NCBI GenBank assembly: GCA_013697955.1
Contig: JACCVV010000059.1
Coordinates: 1-64,000, forward strand
Source: Tatlockia sp.
Lineage (GTDB): Bacteria; Pseudomonadota; Gammaproteobacteria; Legionellales; Legionellaceae
Reading direction: 5' to 3'
Length of the DNA stretch: 64,000 nucleotides
In this document: positions 56,060 through 64,000 of the stretch, in pieces
Layout: the number at the start of each line of letters is the position of its first letter
How positions within the stretch are numbered: position 1 is the first letter of the stretch
Translations under genes and position numbers: made by a program
The notes under the pieces: generated by a model
Told to the model about the DNA's origin: nothing
Databases searched by the model: none
The model's input: the letters and a program-made list of their open reading frames with translations, nothing else

Positions 56060-57079
56060 TTAATGTGGAAGTCGTTCAAGTTCTCCGGAGATATTAGTTT
56101 CCATTAGTCTTTTAACCGATTGGGTCGGCAAATTTTTGCTGAATAAATAAAGTAATTTGCAATGAGCTGCTTCTGGCGTCATGTCTTGACCACTAATTAG
56201 CCCTGCTAATTTTAAAGTATAACCGGTTGCATATTGGCTCATTTCGACCCGGCCTTGCTGACATTGGCTGCAATTTACGATGACAACTCCTCGTTCACAG
56301 GCTTTTTTCAGTATTTCTAAAAAATAAGGATCATTATTTTGAGCATTGCCAGCTCCATAGGTTTCAAGAATGAGTCCGCGCAAGGGCTGTTGCAGAATAT
56401 AGTCTAGAACCTGAGTAGCAAAGCCTGGGAACAGACGAAAATTCGCAATAAACTGGGGACTAATCGTTTGAAGGCTAAAGTCTTGAGAGGGTGTTGGCAA
56501 AAGAAGGTCCTTTCGAAGTTCAATGCTAATTCCAATTTCGGCTAAAAGGGGAAAATTAGGGGAATCAAACGCATCAAAGCGCTGAGTGGATACCTTTTGA
56601 GAACGATTGCCGCGCAGTAATTTTTGATTGAAATAAATGCAAACTTCATTTAGCGGTTGATTAGCGCAAAGCCATAATGAAGTAATTACATTATCAACGG
56701 CATCATTTCTTACCTCTGATAAAGGAATTTGTGAGCCAGTAACAATAACAGGTTTTCCTAAGTTTTCGAGCATGAAAGAAAGTGCGCAGGCCGTGTAAGC
56801 CATAGTATCTGTACCGTGGAATACGACAAAGCCATCATAATTTTGATATTCTTGGGCGATATCGGTGCCAATACGGTTCCAGTCCGAAACGGTCATATTC
56901 GAAGAATCGAGTAAGGGTTGATATTCTTTTATTTGGTATGTTGGCATTTCAACATGATTTAAAGCGGGTATTTTAGTCAGAGCCGTTTGCACATAACCCA
57001 CCGCTGGCTCGTAACCCACTTTTGTTTTGATCGCGGAAATAGTGCCGCCTGTGTTAATTATTAAAATATGTTTTTTCAT
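56060..57079 (-). CDS. ansA: type I L-asparaginase
   Basis: 339 aa cytosolic hydrolase of asparagine to aspartate and ammonia. N-terminal IINTGGTISAIKT holds the first active-site Thr; VVFHGTDTMAYTACAL holds the second Thr-Asp pair; PVIVTGSQIPLSEVRNDAVDN follows. No signal peptide is seen, which fits type I. The C-terminal domain contains GRVEMSQYATGY. It ends just before the glmU upstream region. Confidence 0.94.
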   Translation of the reverse strand: MKKHILIINTGGTISAIKTKVGYEPAVGYVQTALTKIPALNHVEMPTYQIKEYQPLLDSSNMTVSDWNRIGTDIAQEYQNYDGFVVFHGTDTMAYTACALSFMLENLGKPVIVTGSQIPLSEVRNDAVDNVITSLWLCANQPLNEVCIYFNQKLLRGNRSQKVSTQRFDAFDSPNFPLLAEIGISIELRKDLLLPTPSQDFSLQTISPQFIANFRLFPGFATQVLDYILQQPLRGLILETYGAGNAQNNDPYFLEILKKACERGVVIVNCSQCQQGRVEMSQYATGYTLKLAGLISGQDMTPEAAHCKLLYLFSKNLPTQSVKRLMETNISGELERLPH

Positions 57080-57274
57080 TGATCTTCATCCAATTATTCT
57101 TAACTGCCACATCTGCACAAAAGTATAACTCTCTTTTTTACCTTAAATATGCTTCAATAATGCCTATTCATCAAAAAACTGTAGATAATAGGCTTGAATT
57201 AGCAGTTTTATTTGCCAAGCTCTTGTGGTTTGTGAAAAAATCAGTGCATTAAGGTTTATTGTAAGCAGTGTAAG

Positions 57275-57799
57275 ATGGTGATTGATCGTGCCGGTTACCG
57301 GTTGAATGTTGGCATTATATTAGCCAACTCATCGGGGCGAGTTTTTTGGGGAAGACGTCATGGCCATGATGCCTGGCAGTTTCCTCAAGGTGGTCTTGCT
57401 CCCGGGGAGTCTTCCCTTGAAGCAATGTACCGGGAATTACGTGAAGAAGTAGGGCTTGATAAAGAGGATGTTGAAGTTCTTGGCTCCACAAAACGTTGGT
57501 TAAAATATCGCTTACCCAAACAATACCTCCGTCATGGCAGCACTCCTTTAGTAATTGGCCAAAAACAAAAATGGTATTTGTTAAAACTGGTTTCCTCTGA
57601 ACAAAAGGTTCGTCTTGATTTAAGCGATTCGCCAGAATTTGATAGTTGGCGCTGGATTGATTATTCCGAGCCGCAGGAGCAGGTCATTTTTTTTAAAAGA
57701 CAGGTTTATGCCCAGGCTTTAAAAGAATTGGAAACATTATTGAAGAAACGCCGCACCCCTTTTGGTGCTCGCCGCAAGCGAGGTAATCATAGTCGATAA
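57275..57799 (+). CDS. rppH: RNA pyrophosphohydrolase
   Basis: 174 aa Nudix hydrolase that removes pyrophosphate from 5' ends of mRNA and so triggers decay. The Nudix box is [20 protein letters not shown], with VGL after it. The N-terminal [32 protein letters not shown] and the basic C-terminal tail ([16 protein letters not shown]) are typical. ptsP starts directly at the next base, a common rppH-ptsP pairing. Confidence 0.95.
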   Translation: MVIDRAGYRLNVGIILANSSGRVFWGRRHGHDAWQFPQGGLAPGESSLEAMYRELREEVGLDKEDVEVLGSTKRWLKYRLPKQYLRHGSTPLVIGQKQKWYLLKLVSSEQKVRLDLSDSPEFDSWRWIDYSEPQEQVIFFKRQVYAQALKELETLLKKRRTPFGARRKRGNHSR

Positions 57800-60094
57800 A
57801 TGCTAAAAATATTAAAAAGAATCGTACAGGACGTAACCACAGCAAGTCATTTAACTGAAGCATTAACTATCCTGGTGCAGCGAGTGCGCAAAGCGATTGA
57901 TGCTGAAGCTGTGTCTGTATTTCTTATTGATAATAAGCATGCTGAATATGTATTAATTGCGACCGATGGTTTAAATAAACTTTCTGAATTCAGGGTAAGA
58001 GTTGGTCTTGACAGCGGATTAATAGGATTAGTGGGGCGTCGTGAAGAACCCATTAATATCGAAGATGCGCCTACACATCAGGATTTTCATCAAAATTCCT
58101 TGCTTGGCGAAGAGTCTTTACACGCTTTTCTTGGCGTGCCGATAATTCAACACCGTAAACTCTATGGCGTTTTAACTGTTCAAAGAGCAGAAAAACGTTG
58201 TTTTGATGATGCCGAAGAAGCCTTTTTAATTACCTTGGCAGCGCAGTTGGGCGGAATCATTGCTCATTCAGAGGCTACGGGTGAATTAGCACAGCTTACC
58301 CAACCGCAGCCTGCAGGAAATAAAAAACATGAAATCCAGACCCCGACCGCGTTAACCGGCGTCGGTTCAGTCCCCGGAATTGGAATCGGCACAGCAGTTG
58401 TCGTTTATCCTCCTGCGGATATTGATGCCGTTCCTCGTCATTTGATTGATAGCATTGAAGAAGAAATAGAAGACTTTTTTGAAGCCTTGCAAGCGACTCG
58501 GGAGGACATGCAACGTCTTAGCAAGCGTATGAAGTCGACCGTTGCGGAAGATGAGCATGCCTTGTTTGATGTCTATGTTCGTATTCTTGATAAAGATAGT
58601 TTGGGTGCCGAGGTTGAGCAAACTATTCGTCAAGAGCAATTGTCAGCCCAGGCGGCCCTGGCAACAGTTATTAAAAAACATATTCACCAATTTGAAAGCA
58701 TGGAAGATGATTACTTGCGCGAGAGAGCCAGTGATTTTCGTGATTTGGGACGACGGGTTTTAGCCGAATTGCAGCGCTCTCAACGTGAAGAAATTGTTTA
58801 CCCTCGCCGTACCATTCTTATCGGCGAAGAAGTGACTGCTTCTGATTTAGCCGAAGTTCCTGAAGGGCATTTGGCCGCAGTGGTTTCTGCTAAAGGAGCT
58901 AATAATTCACATGTAGCCATTTTAGCCAGAGCCTTGGGCGTGCCAACAGTGATGGGCGTTCGCGGCTTAAAAGTGGAATTTTTATCACGTCGCGCTGTAG
59001 TAGTTGATGGTTTTTACGGCCATGTCTATATTTCGCCCAATAAAGCCATTCTTTCTGAATTTAAAAAATTAGCACAGGAAGAATTGGAACTTAATCAAAG
59101 CCTGGTTAGCCTGCGCGAAAAGCCTGCTGAAACACTGGATAATTATCGAGTCTCTTTGCAAGTCAATACGGGTCTGGCTTTGGATGCGGGGTTATCAATG
59201 AGTGTAGGGGCTGAGGGCGTAGGATTGTATCGCTCGGAAGTACCCTTTATGAGCCGTGATCGTTTTCCCTCAGAAGACGAACAGCATATAATCTACCGCC
59301 AAATCCTCAAAGCTTTTGCTCCCCGTTTGGTTACAATGCGCACCTTAGATATTGGCGGTGATAAGATTTTGCCCTATTTTCCTGTAACTGAAGATAACCC
59401 TTATCTTGGTTGGCGTGGAATTCGTGTAACACTTGATCACCCTGATGTCTTTTTGATGCAGGTGCGCGCAATGATGCGAGCCAGTGAAGAGCTCGACAAC
59501 TTGCGCATTATGCTTCCTATGGTGACTAATATTTCTGAAGTGGATGAAGCGATATATTTGGTGGAGCAGGCTTTTGAGGAATTGCTTGAAGAAGGCTGCC
59601 TTATAGAAAAACCAAAACTTGGGGTGATGATTGAAGTACCTGCTGCTGTTTATCAAGCTCGTGAATTAGCAAAACGCGTCGATTTTCTTTCGGTTGGTTC
59701 AAATGATTTAACCCAGTACTTATTGGCAGTTGACAGAAACAATGCCCGCGTTGCAGGCCTTTACGATTCCCTTCATCCGGCGATGCTTCGAACCTTGATG
59801 AAAGTTGTTGAAGGTGGACATGCCGCCGGTGTTGAAGTCAGTATATGCGGTGAGATGGCCTCTGATCCCTTATCAGTTATTCTTTTACTCGCAATGGGTT
59901 TTGATACTTTGTCGATGAACTCGACCTCTTTACCGCGCATTAAGTGGGTAATTCGAAATTTATCTCTGGGGCTGGCGCGTAAAGTCCTGGCTGAGGTTTT
60001 GGAATTCGAACATCCTGCTGAAATCCGTATGCATTTGCAAAAAACTTTAGAAAATGAAGGCTTGGGCAGTCTTATAAGGGCCGGCAAGTCGTGA
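57800..60094 (+). CDS. ptsP: phosphoenolpyruvate-protein phosphotransferase PtsP (EI-Ntr)
   Basis: 764 aa first enzyme of the nitrogen PTS. An N-terminal GAF domain (about 1-160) is followed by a PEP-utiliser N-terminal domain, the phosphohistidine in GANNSHVAILARALGVP, and a C-terminal TIM barrel with the PEP site MRTLDIGGDKILPY, the GWRGIRVTLD stretch and FLSVGSNDLTQYLLAVDR. It passes phosphate to NPr and EIIA-Ntr. The next gene begins at its stop codon. Confidence 0.96.
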   Translation: MLKILKRIVQDVTTASHLTEALTILVQRVRKAIDAEAVSVFLIDNKHAEYVLIATDGLNKLSEFRVRVGLDSGLIGLVGRREEPINIEDAPTHQDFHQNSLLGEESLHAFLGVPIIQHRKLYGVLTVQRAEKRCFDDAEEAFLITLAAQLGGIIAHSEATGELAQLTQPQPAGNKKHEIQTPTALTGVGSVPGIGIGTAVVVYPPADIDAVPRHLIDSIEEEIEDFFEALQATREDMQRLSKRMKSTVAEDEHALFDVYVRILDKDSLGAEVEQTIRQEQLSAQAALATVIKKHIHQFESMEDDYLRERASDFRDLGRRVLAELQRSQREEIVYPRRTILIGEEVTASDLAEVPEGHLAAVVSAKGANNSHVAILARALGVPTVMGVRGLKVEFLSRRAVVVDGFYGHVYISPNKAILSEFKKLAQEELELNQSLVSLREKPAETLDNYRVSLQVNTGLALDAGLSMSVGAEGVGLYRSEVPFMSRDRFPSEDEQHIIYRQILKAFAPRLVTMRTLDIGGDKILPYFPVTEDNPYLGWRGIRVTLDHPDVFLMQVRAMMRASEELDNLRIMLPMVTNISEVDEAIYLVEQAFEELLEEGCLIEKPKLGVMIEVPAAVYQARELAKRVDFLSVGSNDLTQYLLAVDRNNARVAGLYDSLHPAMLRTLMKVVEGGHAAGVEVSICGEMASDPLSVILLLAMGFDTLSMNSTSLPRIKWVIRNLSLGLARKVLAEVLEFEHPAEIRMHLQKTLENEGLGSLIRAGKS

Positions 60095-60906
60095 GTTTGT
60101 CGGCTGTGTTTTACAGTAGTCTTATTTACATTGGAGCCGGTGTTTTTGCTGGACTAGTTTCCGGCTTAATGGGCATTGGCGGCGGTATCGTTGTTGTTCC
60201 TGCGCTAATTTTTCTCTTTCAAAACAATTCAACGATACCCGCAGAATTGATCATGCCCATGGCGATAGGCACTTCGCTTGCAGTGATGGTGGTAACCGCG
60301 CAAGCGACTATTCGATTTCATTACAAAAAGGGTAATATTGCCTGGCCTATTTATAAACTATTAGCACCCGGTATTGCGCTGGGCACGGTATGCGGGGCTT
60401 TGCTAACTGATAAATTACCAACTGATTTTCTCAAAATTCTATTTGCTGTTTTTTTAGTGTTTATTGCATTTAAGATGCTATTTGATATGCATCAAAAAGC
60501 GCATCCAAGGCATAATTTCCCAAGTAGATATAAAAATCAACTCATCAGTTTTTTTATTGGCTGCCAATCAGGTTTGCTCGGAATTGGTGGTGGCGCTTTG
60601 GTAATTCCCTATTTAAATTACTGTGGACTGGATATAAAAAAAATCACTCCAATTGCAGCTTTGTGCACTATTACAGTGGCAGTCATTGGGACCTTTGCCT
60701 TTATTAGTATCGGCGCTTTTAAAACGAATTTGCCGGCCTTTAGTTCCGGTTTCGTATATTGGCCAGCGGTAATAGGGATTGCTATTCCCAGTAGTTTTTT
60801 AGCGCCATTTGGGGCAAGATTAACTTATCTGTTGCCTGTTAAACATTTAAAGTATTTTTTTATTCTGTTGTTGCTAGCTACAACAATCGAATTATTAATT
60901 GTATAA
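60091..60906 (+). CDS. sulfite exporter TauE/SafE family permease
   Basis: 271 aa with about eight membrane helices and two repeats of the family glycine motif: GLVSGLMGIGGGIVVVPALI and FIGCQSGLLGIGGGALVIPYL. Start is GTG at 60091, overlapping the ptsP stop by four bases. The family exports sulfite, sulfoacetate or similar small anions. It is an insertion between ptsP and lgt, which are adjacent in E. coli. The real substrate is unknown. Confidence 0.85.
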   Translation: MSLSAVFYSSLIYIGAGVFAGLVSGLMGIGGGIVVVPALIFLFQNNSTIPAELIMPMAIGTSLAVMVVTAQATIRFHYKKGNIAWPIYKLLAPGIALGTVCGALLTDKLPTDFLKILFAVFLVFIAFKMLFDMHQKAHPRHNFPSRYKNQLISFFIGCQSGLLGIGGGALVIPYLNYCGLDIKKITPIAALCTITVAVIGTFAFISIGAFKTNLPAFSSGFVYWPAVIGIAIPSSFLAPFGARLTYLLPVKHLKYFFILLLLATTIELLIV

Positions 60907-60927
60907 GCCCATTTTAGAGGCAAAAAT

Positions 60928-61701
60928 ATGATCATTTTTCCACAAATTGACCCTGTTGTTTTTTCACTTGGCCCCATTAAAGTGCATTGGTATGGCCTTA
61001 TGTATTTGTTAGGCTTTATGGGAGCTTGGACTTTGGCGCATTGGCGCGCAAAACACTATAAATTAAATTGGACTTCCGAGCAGATTGGCGATCTGATTTT
61101 TTATGGCGCTTTAGGCGTGATTATTGGTGGCCGCGTCGGCTATATGTTGTTCTATAATACCTATCAATTTTTAACCCAACCCTGGATTGTCATTAAACTC
61201 TGGGAAGGGGGAATGTCTTTTCATGGTGGTTTAATTGGTGTTGCATTTGCGATGTGGCTTTTTTCCCGCAGTGTGAAGAAACCTTTTTTAGAAGTTACCG
61301 ATTTTCTTGCGCCCCTTGTGCCTCTAGGACTTGGCGCTGGCCGTATCGGTAATTTCATCAATGGTGAATTGTGGGGGCGTGTAACCGATGTTCCCTGGGC
61401 TATGATTTTTCCAAATTCCGATGGACAGCCTCGCCATCCTTCGCAACTTTATGAATTGGGTCTTGAAGGTGTGGCCTTGTTTATTTTTCTTTGGTGGTAT
61501 GCATCGAAGCCACGTCCGCGTGGACGGGTTTCAGCGATGTTTTTAGTGGGTTATGCGATTTGCCGCTTAGTGGCAGAATGCTTCCGTGAGCCTGATGCCC
61601 AACTTGGTTTTATCGGGTTCAACTGGCTAACTATGGGACAACTTTTATCCATACCCATGTTATTAATCGGTCTGTGGTGTCTAAGGCGGAATAAACAATG
61701 A
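60928..61701 (+). CDS. lgt: prolipoprotein diacylglyceryl transferase
   Basis: 257 aa inner-membrane enzyme that adds diacylglycerol to lipobox Cys. It shows [13 protein letters not shown] near the N-terminus, [11 protein letters not shown], the HGG motif in [14 protein letters not shown], and the Lgt signature [17 protein letters not shown], then [13 protein letters not shown]. Seven helices are predicted. AGAGGC precedes the ATG. The thyA gene overlaps its stop by ATGA, which gives the rppH-ptsP-lgt-thyA order. Confidence 0.96.
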   Translation: MIIFPQIDPVVFSLGPIKVHWYGLMYLLGFMGAWTLAHWRAKHYKLNWTSEQIGDLIFYGALGVIIGGRVGYMLFYNTYQFLTQPWIVIKLWEGGMSFHGGLIGVAFAMWLFSRSVKKPFLEVTDFLAPLVPLGLGAGRIGNFINGELWGRVTDVPWAMIFPNSDGQPRHPSQLYELGLEGVALFIFLWWYASKPRPRGRVSAMFLVGYAICRLVAECFREPDAQLGFIGFNWLTMGQLLSIPMLLIGLWCLRRNKQ

Positions 61702-62492
61702 AAGCCTATTTGCAATTATTAAAACATATTTTAGAAGAGGGCGTTGAGAAAGCAGATAGGACAGGAACAGGTACTTTATCCGTTTTCGGTTATCAAATGC
61801 GTTTCAATCTTAATAAAGGTTTTCCTTTACTCACAACTAAAAAGTTACATACCCGATCGATTATCCATGAGTTGCTCTGGTTTTTACGCGGCGATACCAA
61901 CATTAAATATCTTAATGAAAATGGAGTATCCATTTGGAACGAGTGGGCTGATGAAAATGGTGATTTAGGTCCCGTCTATGGCCGACAATGGCGCTCCTGG
62001 CCTACACCGGATGGTCGCAGCATTGATCAAATAGCAGAGGTGTTGCAGCAGATAAAATCTAATCCGGACTCACGCCGTTTATTGGTAAGTTCCTGGAATG
62101 TGGGTGAGCTTGATAAAATGGCGCTAATGCCCTGTCATGCCCTTTTCCAATTCTATGTTAGCGATAACCGGCTTTCCTGCCAATTGTATCAACGTTCTGC
62201 AGACGTATTTTTAGGCGTCCCTTTTAACATTGCATCTTATGCTTTGCTTACGCATATGGTGGCGCAGCAATCTGATCTGGAGGTTGGTGATTTCATTTGG
62301 ACAGGCGGTGACTGCCATCTTTATTTGAATCATTTGGAACAAACCAAAACACAGCTGGAACGCGATCCCTTGGCTTTATCCGAACTAATTATTAAAAGGA
62401 AGCCCGTCTCGCTTTTTGATTATCGGTTTGAAGATTTTGAGATTGCTAATTATCAATCTCACCCAGGAATTAAAGCGCCTGTTGCGGTATGA
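61698..62492 (+). CDS. thyA: thymidylate synthase
   Basis: 264 aa folate-dependent enzyme making dTMP from dUMP. The N-terminal [19 protein letters not shown], the catalytic Cys in [34 protein letters not shown] and the C-terminal [13 protein letters not shown] are diagnostic. It overlaps the lgt stop, so is translationally coupled. The convergent kinase-like gene ends 11 bases after it. Confidence 0.98.
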   Translation: MKAYLQLLKHILEEGVEKADRTGTGTLSVFGYQMRFNLNKGFPLLTTKKLHTRSIIHELLWFLRGDTNIKYLNENGVSIWNEWADENGDLGPVYGRQWRSWPTPDGRSIDQIAEVLQQIKSNPDSRRLLVSSWNVGELDKMALMPCHALFQFYVSDNRLSCQLYQRSADVFLGVPFNIASYALLTHMVAQQSDLEVGDFIWTGGDCHLYLNHLEQTKTQLERDPLALSELIIKRKPVSLFDYRFEDFEIANYQSHPGIKAPVAV

Positions 62493-62503
62493 ATGTGCGC
62501 TTT

Positions 62504-63772
62504 TTATAAACAAAAAAAACGTTCTACGAGTTCATGTTCTTTAAATCCAAGTTCTACCAGTTTATCTAGTTCTTCATTAACTTCAGGGCTTTTATCCTTG
62601 ATTAAGCCCTGAAGTTTTTCATCAGCAGGACGCCAGAAATTATAGTGGCTTTTCTTTATAGGTTTTTCCTTGAGTTTTGCATTATCAATGGCGTCAATGA
62701 GTGTTTTTCGGGTTTTTAAAACTTGAGCAGGCTTTAAAATCTCTTTTTCAAAGAGTCGGCTGAAAGAATAGAAGATCTCAGGATTAAAAAAATTATTGAG
62801 ATCTTTAATTAGATTTTCACATTCTAAAACAATAGGTAAATACTTTGAAAACAAAAGGCCAAAATCTTTTTGAAGCTTAAATTGTTTCTCAAAAGTAATA
62901 ATTGTCTTATCACCCACCTTGAAAGATTTCATCTGTTGAAATATCAGATCTGAGGCAAAAATAGCAGCTGAGGTATTCAGGTAAGTTTTAAAGGAATTAT
63001 TTTTTAAGGCACTGCTAGCTAATTCATCACGGCGATTTTTGATTAAATCAATAAAACGCTGCCCAGCTACTGGCATATAAGTATCTACAAGGTTCTCAAT
63101 AAAAAAATTAGGAACTAAGCAGATCTGCAAAATGGCTTGGTTAACTTCGGCACGAAAGCAATCAGAATAAATAAGATGTGGATTAATAATTTGACTTGAG
63201 CTGTTCCCAGGAGTCAAATCCAGCCAGTTTGTGTAGCTGTAATTCGTGGCATAGGGTAAATATTCAATGGTTTCCGGTGATATTGTATAGCTTTCAATAT
63301 CATTTGAAGTCCATCCCCTGCGATTTTCTGCAAAGCACCAATCACCATCGATTTTAATGACTCGATTAAATTGATCCAGACCTACATTTCCGTTTTTAAA
63401 ATCGATTTCTTGTAAAAGAATAGCGACAACCATTGCCTTACCAAGACCGCAAAAAATACCATTATAAAATTGACTCATTTGTTCAAAAGGTAGCTTGTGA
63501 AAACCAGGAACTTCTTCTGATAAAACGTAGTACACACCGGTGCCAGCATGCCATGCCAAGCGTGTCTCGGGCTGATGGGGGATGATTAGCCGAAAAAATT
63601 CCTGAGCCAATAATTCAAGTTTAGCGGTTGCCGGATCTTTAATTTCTTTGCAAAACCAAATTTTATCAGAGCCTTTCAAGCTTCCTTTATAAACAATGTG
63701 AGTAAACTTATTATCAGGGTTGCTACTGAGAGTTTTAGAAGGTGTAAAATCATCGATATTATAAATTATCAT
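62504..63772 (-). CDS. kinase-fold protein, candidate effector
   Basis: 422 aa, not a family I can name. The N-terminal 170 residues have the signs of a protein or lipid kinase (PI4K/HipA-like). Lys42 lies in WFCKEIKD, Glu58 in LLAQEFFRLI, a hinge in YYVLSEEVPGF, a catalytic loop D-x-K-x-x-N at 124-129 (EIDFKNGN), and an Asp-Gly-Asp at 142-144 in KIDGDWCF where DFG would be. The C-terminal 250 residues are helical with charged ends. The spacing of the catalytic loop is canonical, so it could be active. The upstream region has one PmrA-like repeat with a mismatch. No other gene shares the transcript. Confidence 0.6.
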   Translation of the reverse strand: MIIYNIDDFTPSKTLSSNPDNKFTHIVYKGSLKGSDKIWFCKEIKDPATAKLELLAQEFFRLIIPHQPETRLAWHAGTGVYYVLSEEVPGFHKLPFEQMSQFYNGIFCGLGKAMVVAILLQEIDFKNGNVGLDQFNRVIKIDGDWCFAENRRGWTSNDIESYTISPETIEYLPYATNYSYTNWLDLTPGNSSSQIINPHLIYSDCFRAEVNQAILQICLVPNFFIENLVDTYMPVAGQRFIDLIKNRRDELASSALKNNSFKTYLNTSAAIFASDLIFQQMKSFKVGDKTIITFEKQFKLQKDFGLLFSKYLPIVLECENLIKDLNNFFNPEIFYSFSRLFEKEILKPAQVLKTRKTLIDAIDNAKLKEKPIKKSHYNFWRPADEKLQGLIKDKSPEVNEELDKLVELGFKEHELVERFFCL

Positions 63773-63979
63773 TTTAGAGAAACGTTTCCTTAGCTGGCGC
63801 AGTCTAAAATTCTAGCCGTTATGCTCTAATATTTCTCCAATGAAGTAAATACCTGCGCACTATGAACCGTTAAATAGGGCTTAAATTTTAGCCGAGTCCA
63901 GACTTATATTAACGTCTTGTAGCTGGCTTTTGGTTATCAACTGCGTACCAAAAAAACCATTTTTATAAAGGTTTACGGC

Positions 63980-64000
63980 ATGACTGATTTCATCAATCAG
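63980..64000 (+). CDS. possible gene start at window edge
   Basis: An ATG with AAGG about nine bases upstream opens a frame reading MTDFINQ up to the window edge. Only seven codons are visible, so no product can be suggested. Confidence 0.3.

Noticed and set aside
63869-63885. PmrA-like repeat upstream of the kinase-fold gene at 62504-63772 (minus strand TTTAAG-N5-TTTAAC)
   Set aside because: The last base of the second half does not match, and no -10 element lies ten bases downstream as in the two accepted sites.

Overview
The window reads as a chromosomal segment of a Legionella species or close relative (Legionellaceae, Gammaproteobacteria). The DNA is AT-rich. The housekeeping blocks follow gammaproteobacterial order: ygfB-pepP-ubiH-ubiI, ubiE-ubiJ-ubiB-tatA-tatB, mnmG-rsmG-parA-parB, rppH-ptsP-lgt-thyA and zapA-6S RNA. 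Between them sit proteins typical of Legionella: a CBU_0592-type membrane protein, a tatAB pair without tatC, and several lineage-specific proteins with acidic C-termini, two of them behind PmrA-type promoters. The species cannot be named from the sequence alone. No rRNA, CRISPR array, insertion sequence or prophage was seen.

Layout. 1-4.1 kb: tRNA-Asn with a clear promoter, an aspartate aminotransferase, uvrB (apparently nearly leaderless), 6S RNA and zapA. 4.1-8.4 kb: ygfB, pepP and two ubiquinone hydroxylases. 8.5-16.9 kb: two secreted or outer-membrane proteins, a complete TolC/adaptor/ATPase/permease efflux operon and a secreted S53 peptidase. 17-25.5 kb: an accessory stretch with a kinase-like effector candidate behind a PmrA box, a queuosine-precursor transporter, a lytic transglycosylase, MsrB-MsrA, a degenerate GTPase-like candidate and a membrane adenylate/guanylate cyclase. 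25.6-29 kb: ubiE-ubiJ-ubiB-tatAB. 29-33.4 kb: small genes, argO/argP, recX with an upstream region that can fold, and a Rieske protein. 33.7-40.4 kb: a multiheme cytochrome with a hexanucleotide repeat, then the caa3-type oxidase genes coxB-coxA-ctaG-coxC.

40.4-49.9 kb: a second PmrA-box gene, parB-parA-rsmG-mnmG, a large membrane/coiled-coil protein, queC and a small membrane protein with a palindrome in its promoter. 49.9-57 kb: metG, an RnfB-like ferredoxin, nth, a duplicated VUT-family transporter, glmU and ansA. 57.2-64 kb: rppH-ptsP-TauE-lgt-thyA, then a kinase-fold protein, and at the edge the start of another gene.

Connections. Five ubiquinone-pathway genes (ubiH, ubiI, ubiE, ubiJ, ubiB) supply the quinone pool, while the cytochrome and caa3 oxidase form the terminal branch of respiration. 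queC and two VUT-family transporters point to queuosine synthesis plus salvage. The most unusual signal is a pair of unlinked promoters (upstream of 17099 and of 41458). They share a PmrA-type direct repeat, a 10-base gap ending ATTGG and a -10 element, and both drive lineage-specific proteins that look like Dot/Icm effectors.
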